Source: Paracoccaceae bacterium
GTDB taxonomy: Bacteria; Pseudomonadota; Alphaproteobacteria; Rhodobacterales; Rhodobacteraceae
NCBI GenBank assembly: GCA_011523445.1
Contig: WTGT01000205.1
Location: 1 to 11,483 of the forward strand
DNA length: 11,483 bases
Reading direction: 5' to 3'
This document shows positions 7,835 through 11,483 of this stretch, piece by piece; positions within the stretch are counted from its first letter, which is position 1, and the number at the start of each line of letters is the position of its first letter. The translations under genes and the position numbers were made by a program. The notes under the pieces were generated by a model, which was not told the DNA's origin, did no database searches, and worked only from the letters and a program-made list of their open reading frames with translations.

Positions 7835-7875
7835 TGGAATATTGGTAATTTCATTTCCCAATAAAAAATATTCCA
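7835..7875. repeat. Inverted repeat in the metZ/GST divergent promoter region
   Basis: TGGAATATT at 7835-7843 and AATATTCCA at 7867-7875 form a perfect 9-bp inverted repeat with a 23-nt spacer. Inside it, TATTGG (7840-7845) and CCAATA (7858-7863) form a second inverted repeat that shares the left arm, so two alternative pairings exist. It lies 46-86 nt before the metZ start and 34-74 nt before the GST start. It may be an operator for one or both genes or a structure in the metZ leader. No regulator gene is present in the window. Confidence 0.6.
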
Positions 7876-7908
7876 TATCACAAAACAGGATCTATTGCAG
7901 AGTATAAA

Positions 7909-8610
7909 ATGACGAACACAATTGAATTATTCTACTGGCCGACGCCTAATGGGTGGAAAATAACGATCGCCCTTGAGGAGTTTGGACTCCCGTATAACGT
8001 TAATCTCATCAATATTGGCGAGGGAGATCAGTTTGAACCTTCTTTCCTTAAAATTGCCCCGAACAATCGAATGCCTGCAATAATCGATCCCGAAGGACCT
8101 GATGGCAAGGAAATCAGTATTTTTGAATCGGGGGCAATTCTACAATATCTGGGAAGAAAGCATAATCGTTTCATTGGCAGCAACGAGCGAGAGCGGGTCG
8201 AGGTAGAACAATGGTTGATGTGGCAAATGGGAGGAGTTGGCCCCATGGCTGGACAAGCCCATCATTTTCTCAAATATGCCCCTACCATGGATCCACCCCA
8301 GGATTTGCCTTATCCCAAGAGCAGATATAAAAACGAGGTGAGCAGACTTTATGGCGTTCTTGACCGACGACTAGCCGACAGGGATTATGTTGCCGGGGAT
8401 TATTCAATTGCCGATATGGCCATTTGGCCTTGGGCTTCACTCTGGGAAGGTCAGGAACAGGATATTGCCTCCTTTCCCAACATGGCCAAATGGCTTGACA
8501 GGGTAGGGTCGCGTGAAGCGGTTATTGCTGGAAGGGCTGTTGCTGCAGATTTGAGGTCCAATATTCAAAACGACAAGAAAGCCCAGAAAATACTCTTCAA
8601 GCAGAAATAA
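7909..8610 (+). CDS. Glutathione S-transferase, YfcG/YghU (nu) class
   Basis: This encodes 233 residues. The nu class in E. coli (YfcG, YghU) acts as a glutathione-dependent disulfide-bond reductase rather than as a typical conjugating transferase. The N-terminal thioredoxin-like domain (about 1-85) has the class signature TPNGWKITIALEE at 12-24, with Thr12 and Asn14 in the place of the glutathione-contacting Thr/Asn of YfcG and no catalytic Cys. APNNRMPAIID at 50-60 holds the cis-proline, and ESGAILQYLG at 73-82 is the glutathione gamma-glutamyl site. The helical C-terminal domain shows LMWQMGGVGPMAGQAHHF at 103-120 and the N-capping motif YSIADMAIWPW at 165-175. ATG at 7909 follows a weak GCAGAG site. 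It is a single gene, divergent from metZ and convergent with yciB. Its physiological substrate cannot be told from sequence. Confidence 0.9.
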   Translation: MTNTIELFYWPTPNGWKITIALEEFGLPYNVNLINIGEGDQFEPSFLKIAPNNRMPAIIDPEGPDGKEISIFESGAILQYLGRKHNRFIGSNERERVEVEQWLMWQMGGVGPMAGQAHHFLKYAPTMDPPQDLPYPKSRYKNEVSRLYGVLDRRLADRDYVAGDYSIADMAIWPWASLWEGQEQDIASFPNMAKWLDRVGSREAVIAGRAVAADLRSNIQNDKKAQKILFKQK

Positions 8611-8625
8611 TCTGTTTGAATATAG

Positions 8626-8653
8626 CATTACCCAGATTTAATTCGGGGTAATG
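8626..8653. terminator. Hairpin between convergent GST and yciB genes
   Basis: CATTACCC and GGGTAATG form a perfect 8-bp stem with a 12-nt loop, 15 bp after the GST stop codon. A run of seven T lies at 8666-8672, 12 nt beyond the stem, so it is not a textbook intrinsic terminator on the + strand, and there is no T run on the other side. Its place between converging genes makes a role in transcription ending likely. Confidence 0.45.
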
Positions 8654-8661
8654 GCGGTAAA

Positions 8662-9270
8662 CTAGTTTTTTTCGATCAATTCCATGTTGAGGTATTTTCT
8701 CAGAAAATACATCTGGCTGCCAAAAAACGCTAAACTAAGTCCTGTCAAGCCAAAGGTTTTGAATGTAACCCAGGCATCAGTTGACATGAAACGCCAAATA
8801 ATTTCGTTGGTAATGGCCAGGAAAAGAAAAAACAGTGTGGTTCTTTGGGTCAATACCATCCATCCCTTATCGGTCAAGGGCAAGGCCTGCCCCATCAACG
8901 ATTGCAGGTAGGATTTTTTCTGCAAGAGGCCAAAGCCCAGTGTTGCTGTAAACAGTAAATAGATGATTGTTGGTTTCATCTTGATGAATCTTTCGTCATT
9001 GAGAAAGACGGTCAAGCCACCAAATACTATAACCAGAAAAACGGTCATGATTTGCATTCTGGATAGTTCTCCGGTCAGTTTCCAGAGTAGAACAGTACTG
9101 GCAATGAGAACCGGGACAAATAAGGCGGTAATCATAATGAAGCCATCGTACTCAGTGCTCCCGACAACAATGGATTTATCCCGAAGCAAAAAATACCCCA
9201 CAAAAAAGAGAATCAACGGGCCTATTTCCAAAACCATTTTCAAGCCCGGTTTACTGTTTTGTTCAGCCAT
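8662..9270 (-). CDS. yciB: Septation protein A homologue, inner membrane protein YciB
   Basis: This encodes 202 residues, close to the family length. YciB (also called IspZ or septation protein A) is an inner membrane protein linked to cell envelope growth and division; its molecular activity is not settled. The sequence shows the conserved N-terminal EIGPLILFFVGYFLL, WKLTGELSRMQ, the central FGGLTVFLNDERFIKMKPTI, the LPLTDKGWMVLTQR segment and NEIIWRF, with about five hydrophobic membrane segments. ATG at 9270 has TAGGGA a few bases upstream. It lies downstream of ftsY on the same strand, a pairing common in Alphaproteobacteria, but with a 242-bp gap, so it may have its own promoter. An inverted repeat lies in that gap. 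Confidence 0.93.
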   Translation of the reverse strand: MAEQNSKPGLKMVLEIGPLILFFVGYFLLRDKSIVVGSTEYDGFIMITALFVPVLIASTVLLWKLTGELSRMQIMTVFLVIVFGGLTVFLNDERFIKMKPTIIYLLFTATLGFGLLQKKSYLQSLMGQALPLTDKGWMVLTQRTTLFFLFLAITNEIIWRFMSTDAWVTFKTFGLTGLSLAFFGSQMYFLRKYLNMELIEKN

Positions 9271-9311
9271 ATTTTCCCTAATCTATCTTTATTTCCCTAT
9301 CATGACCAAGG

Positions 9312-9327
9312 AATTGTGATAACAATT
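9312..9327. promoter_or_regulatory. Palindromic element upstream of yciB
   Basis: AATTGT-GATA-ACAATT is a perfect 6-bp inverted repeat with a 4-bp centre, 42-57 nt before the yciB start. The form resembles a bacterial dimeric repressor site and lies where a promoter would be expected. The half-sites are like those of the lac operator but the spacing is shorter, so no regulator is named. Confidence 0.3.
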
Positions 9328-9433
9328 GATCTCAACTGATTCTACGTCCAAAGCAGAAATTCATTGGGATCTCAAGCCATGATACCAATACTTAATGAAT
9401 AGCAATGAGTTTTATCAGGTCATAATCTAATTG

Positions 9434-9479
9434 CTTTAAGAACAAATTCAAACAAACCAGATTTCAATTTTGTTCAAAA
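9434..9479. repeat. Imperfect AT-rich inverted repeat after ftsY
   Basis: GAACAAATT (9440-9448) pairs with AATTTTGTTC (9466-9475) apart from one bulged base, and flanking CTTT/AAAG extend the arms past a small internal loop. It lies 33-79 nt downstream of the ftsY stop codon. There is no T tract after it on the - strand, so a terminator role is only possible. Confidence 0.35.
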
Positions 9480-9512
9480 GATACTTGGGAACATAGAAAA
9501 ATTATTTATCGA

Positions 9513-10553
9513 TTATTTCTGATCCAAACCAGTCAGTACACTTGCAAACTCTTCAGGATCGAAGGGGGATAGATCATCAATACCTTCACCTATTCCTATG
9601 GCATGAATAGGTAAACCGAACTTGGCAGCGAGGGCAACAAGTATACCTCCCTTGGCAGTACCATCAAGCTTGGTCATGACCAAGCCAGATATATCTACCA
9701 TCTTCTTGAATACCTCCACCTGGGAAATGGCGTTTTGCCCTGTTGTGGCATCGAGTACAAGAAGCGTGTTGTGGGGTGCTTCACTGTCAATTTTCTTGAT
9801 CACCCTGACAATCTTTGCCAGTTCCTCCATCAAGTCCGTCCTGTTTTGCAATCTGCCGGCCGTATCAATGATCAGTAAATCCTTGGCTTCCTCTTTGGCA
9901 AGAGTATAGGCCTTGTACGCTAGAGCAGCCGGATCCGAATTGGCTGAGGCCTTCAGAACAGGAACCCCTACCTTTTCTCCCCAAATTTCAAGCTGCTCCA
10001 CGGCCGCAGCGCGAAAGGTATCACAAGCCGCAATGACGATGTCCTTGCCAGCTTCCTTGAACTGGCTGGAAAGCTTGCCTATGGTGGTGGTCTTGCCCGA
10101 CCCATTGACACCGGCAATTAATATGACCTGAGGTTTAACGGAAAATAGGGGGATAGGTTTGGCAACAGGTTCGAGAATGCTGGTGATTTCACTAGACAAC
10201 AGGGTTTTCAGTTGATGTGTGGATAGTCTTTGTCCCATGTGGTTTTGGGCAATACTGGAAGAAATACGAATTGATGTATCGTAGCCCATATCCGAAACAA
10301 TCAACAGTTCTTCCAGACTTTCAAGCATTTCATCATCCAGACGCCGCCGGGAGACGCCATCGCCACCACCGCTGAAAATTTTACCAAGCAATCCGGATTT
10401 TTGCTTATCTCCATTGTCCTGGTCCAGGAGATTGGTTGAATCCAAGGCTGAAAGATTTTCTTCCTCCCCCTCTTCTATCAAATCCTCCAATCCCTGCTCC
10501 AACTTGGTAGTGGATTTTGTTAACCTTGATTTTAACTTCGAGAAAAAGGACAT
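9513..10553 (-). CDS. ftsY: Signal recognition particle receptor FtsY
   Basis: This encodes 346 residues. FtsY is the SRP receptor: a GTPase that docks the Ffh-4.5S RNA-ribosome complex at the inner membrane for cotranslational insertion. A short basic, then acidic N-terminal region (about 1-50, with EEGEEE at 27-32) is followed by the helical N domain (about 55-130) and the GTPase G domain. Motifs are the P-loop GVNGSGKT at 148-155, DTFRAAA at 178-184, DTAGR at 230-234, TKLDGTAKGG at 294-303, and the C-terminal GIGEGIDDLSPFDPEEFA. The acidic domain is short compared with E. coli FtsY, as is usual outside enterobacteria. ATG at 10553 gives MSFFSKLKSRL, typical for the family; no strong ribosome site is seen. 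yciB follows downstream, while upstream lies fdsB, 95 bp away. Confidence 0.97.
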   Translation of the reverse strand: MSFFSKLKSRLTKSTTKLEQGLEDLIEEGEEENLSALDSTNLLDQDNGDKQKSGLLGKIFSGGGDGVSRRRLDDEMLESLEELLIVSDMGYDTSIRISSSIAQNHMGQRLSTHQLKTLLSSEITSILEPVAKPIPLFSVKPQVILIAGVNGSGKTTTIGKLSSQFKEAGKDIVIAACDTFRAAAVEQLEIWGEKVGVPVLKASANSDPAALAYKAYTLAKEEAKDLLIIDTAGRLQNRTDLMEELAKIVRVIKKIDSEAPHNTLLVLDATTGQNAISQVEVFKKMVDISGLVMTKLDGTAKGGILVALAAKFGLPIHAIGIGEGIDDLSPFDPEEFASVLTGLDQK

Positions 10554-10627
10554 CTGGATTACATTAATCTTTGTGGACCATTAAATTACCATGGAATGGT
10601 TCATTTCGCTTTTATCCAGATAAATTC

Positions 10628-10649
10628 AATCAACATTATACAGTTGATT
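10628..10649. terminator. Weak hairpin at the end of fdsB
   Basis: AATCAAC and GTTGATT form a perfect 7-bp stem with an 8-nt loop, overlapping the first base of the fdsB stop codon on the - strand. The sequence after it on that strand is GAATTTAT, only a poor T-rich tail. It may mark the end of the formate dehydrogenase transcript. Confidence 0.3.
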
Positions 10650-11483
10650 CAGGAAACCTCCTCGGGAAAATGTTTCATCGTCAATAGAATCGGATTGGGT
10701 GCGGCCTGACCCAAACCACAAATTGAAGCATCGGCCATTACTTCGCATAAATCTTCAAGCAGTGGGAAATCCCACTTATTGTCTTGCATCAACTTTACGG
10801 CTTTCTCACAGCCAACCCGACAGGGTGTACATTGACCACAACTTTCATCTTCAAAGAATCTAAGCATGTTCAAAGCAGCATCCCTTGCCTTATCCTTCTG
10901 GGAAAGAACCACAACTGCTGCTGAACCGATAAAGGTTCCGTAAGGTTGTAAGGTATCAAAATCCAATGGTATGTTGTCCAGAGATGCAGGTAGTACACCT
11001 GATGAAGGTCCACCTGGTTGATAAGCCTTGAATTCATGACCCTCGGCCATACCTCCTGCAGCCTCGATAATATCAGTTATGGTCGAACCTGCAGGTAAAA
11101 CGTATACATCCGGTTGGGCAACACGTCCGGATACGGAATAGCTTCTTAAACCCTTGCGGCCATTCCGTTCAACTGATGTGAAAATCTCCGGCCCTTCCTT
11201 GCAAATCCTTTGAACCCAGTACAGTGTCTCGACATTGTGAACAAGGGTTGGCTTGTTGAACAAGCCTACCTGAGCGACATAGGGAGGTCGGTGTCTCGGC
11301 AATCCCCTCTTCCCCTCGATACTTTCAATCATGGCACTTTCTTCGCCACAGATATAGGCGCCCGCCCCTCTGCGAAGTTCAATATATCCTTCCTGCACAA
11401 TGCCCTTGTTTTCCAGGTTGCCTATTTCCTTCAACAAAATTTCCCTTGATGCAGGATATTCATCACGAAGGTAGATATAGACC
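10649..11483 (-). CDS. fdsB: NAD-dependent formate dehydrogenase beta subunit, 3' part (5' end outside window)
   Basis: The visible 278 codons are the C-terminal part of a NuoF-related, NADH-binding flavoprotein; full FdsB proteins are about 500 residues with an extra NuoE-like N-terminus. In the soluble Fds enzyme this subunit takes electrons from the molybdenum alpha subunit and reduces NAD+. Visible are the FMN/NAD glycine-rich motif RRGAGAYICGEESAM, then GKRGLPRHRPPYVAQVGLF and PTLVHNVETLYWV, an SLBB domain (YSVSGRVAQPDVYVLPAG through GTFIGSAAVVVL), and the [4Fe-4S] ligands SCGQCTPCRVGC with the fourth Cys in SICGLGQAAPNP. The ESAMIESIEGKRGLPRHRPPY wording, instead of the ETALLESLEGKKGxPRxKPPFP type of complex I, favours FdsB over NuoF. 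No fdsA follows on this strand; ftsY does. Complex I NuoF or another NAD-linked hydrogenase or dehydrogenase subunit remains possible. Confidence 0.8.
   Translation of the reverse strand, partial: VYIYLRDEYPASREILLKEIGNLENKGIVQEGYIELRRGAGAYICGEESAMIESIEGKRGLPRHRPPYVAQVGLFNKPTLVHNVETLYWVQRICKEGPEIFTSVERNGRKGLRSYSVSGRVAQPDVYVLPAGSTITDIIEAAGGMAEGHEFKAYQPGGPSSGVLPASLDNIPLDFDTLQPYGTFIGSAAVVVLSQKDKARDAALNMLRFFEDESCGQCTPCRVGCEKAVKLMQDNKWDFPLLEDLCEVMADASICGLGQAAPNPILLTMKHFPEEVS

Larger units (their letters stand above)
9271..9512. other. Intergenic gap between ftsY and yciB
   Basis: These 242 bp hold no supported gene. Two structures stand out and are listed separately: a palindromic element near yciB (9312-9327) and an imperfect AT-rich hairpin near the ftsY end (9434-9479). 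An 8-bp direct repeat GATCTCAA occurs at 9328-9335 and 9368-9375, probably by chance. Confidence 0.4.

Noticed and set aside
7790..7880. SAM-II or SAM-V riboswitch before metZ
   Set aside because: The leader does not show the pseudoknot layout I can recall for either class; only the inverted repeat is supported.
9312..9327. True lac operator
   Set aside because: The half-sites look similar, but the centre is 4 bp, shorter than in lacO, and no LacI-type gene or lac gene is present.
9622..10131. Two open frames antisense to ftsY
   Set aside because: They are complements of the conserved GTPase domain, rich in Ser/Ala/Thr from reversed codons, with no family motifs.
10588..10600. ACCAT/ATGGT hairpin between ftsY and fdsB
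   Set aside because: The stem is 5 bp with a 3-nt loop and no T tract, so it is too weak to call a terminator.
10649..11483. Complex I subunit nuoF
   Set aside because: The ESAMIESIEGKRGLPRHRPPY and VHNVETLYWV segments and the lack of neighbouring nuo genes fit formate dehydrogenase beta better; kept as an alternative.

Overview
The window looks like chromosomal DNA of a moderately AT-rich alphaproteobacterium, probably marine or otherwise free-living. The evidence is the heterotetrameric sarcosine oxidase, the alphaproteobacterial style of TrkH N-terminus, the ftsY-yciB pair, an NDUFAF5-like methyltransferase-family protein and a soluble NAD-linked formate dehydrogenase beta subunit. Genus-level placement is not possible from this sequence alone. 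No rRNA, tRNA, CRISPR array or insertion sequence was seen.

Layout, left to right. The left edge (1-2434, + strand) holds the 3' part of soxA and all of soxG, the end of a sarcosine oxidase operon. A 229-bp gap follows, then an orphan HigA-type antitoxin gene (2664-2978, -) with a possible scrap of its missing toxin gene higB just upstream, then the potassium transporter gene trkH (3038-4492, -). A divergent gap of about 200 bp leads to a + strand pair: a methyltransferase-fold protein with a decayed cofactor site (4693-5436) and ferrochelatase hemH (5466-6518). hemH converges on metZ (6605-7789, -), sulfur assimilation into homocysteine. metZ is divergent from a YfcG/YghU-type glutathione S-transferase gene (7909-8610, +), and the short region between them carries a clear inverted repeat. 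The GST gene converges on yciB (8662-9270, -), which lies downstream of ftsY (9513-10553, -). The right edge (10649-11483, -) is the 3' part of a gene best read as the beta subunit of NAD-dependent formate dehydrogenase (fdsB) rather than complex I nuoF.

How the genes fit together. Most of the window is housekeeping: protein targeting (FtsY), envelope (YciB), heme, methionine, K+ uptake and thiol redox. The two edges share a one-carbon theme. Sarcosine oxidase releases the N-methyl group of sarcosine as formaldehyde or methylene-THF, and formate dehydrogenase burns the resulting formate to CO2 with NADH formation. This pairing suggests use of methylated amines or osmolytes, but the two gene sets lie more than 8 kb apart and a regulatory link is inference only.

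No convincing new multi-gene system is visible. The best points for a second look are the antitoxin with an apparent toxin remnant, the methyltransferase homologue with a degenerate S-adenosylmethionine site, the formate dehydrogenase beta gene with no alpha subunit gene after it, and two unexplained inverted repeats upstream of metZ/GST and of yciB.
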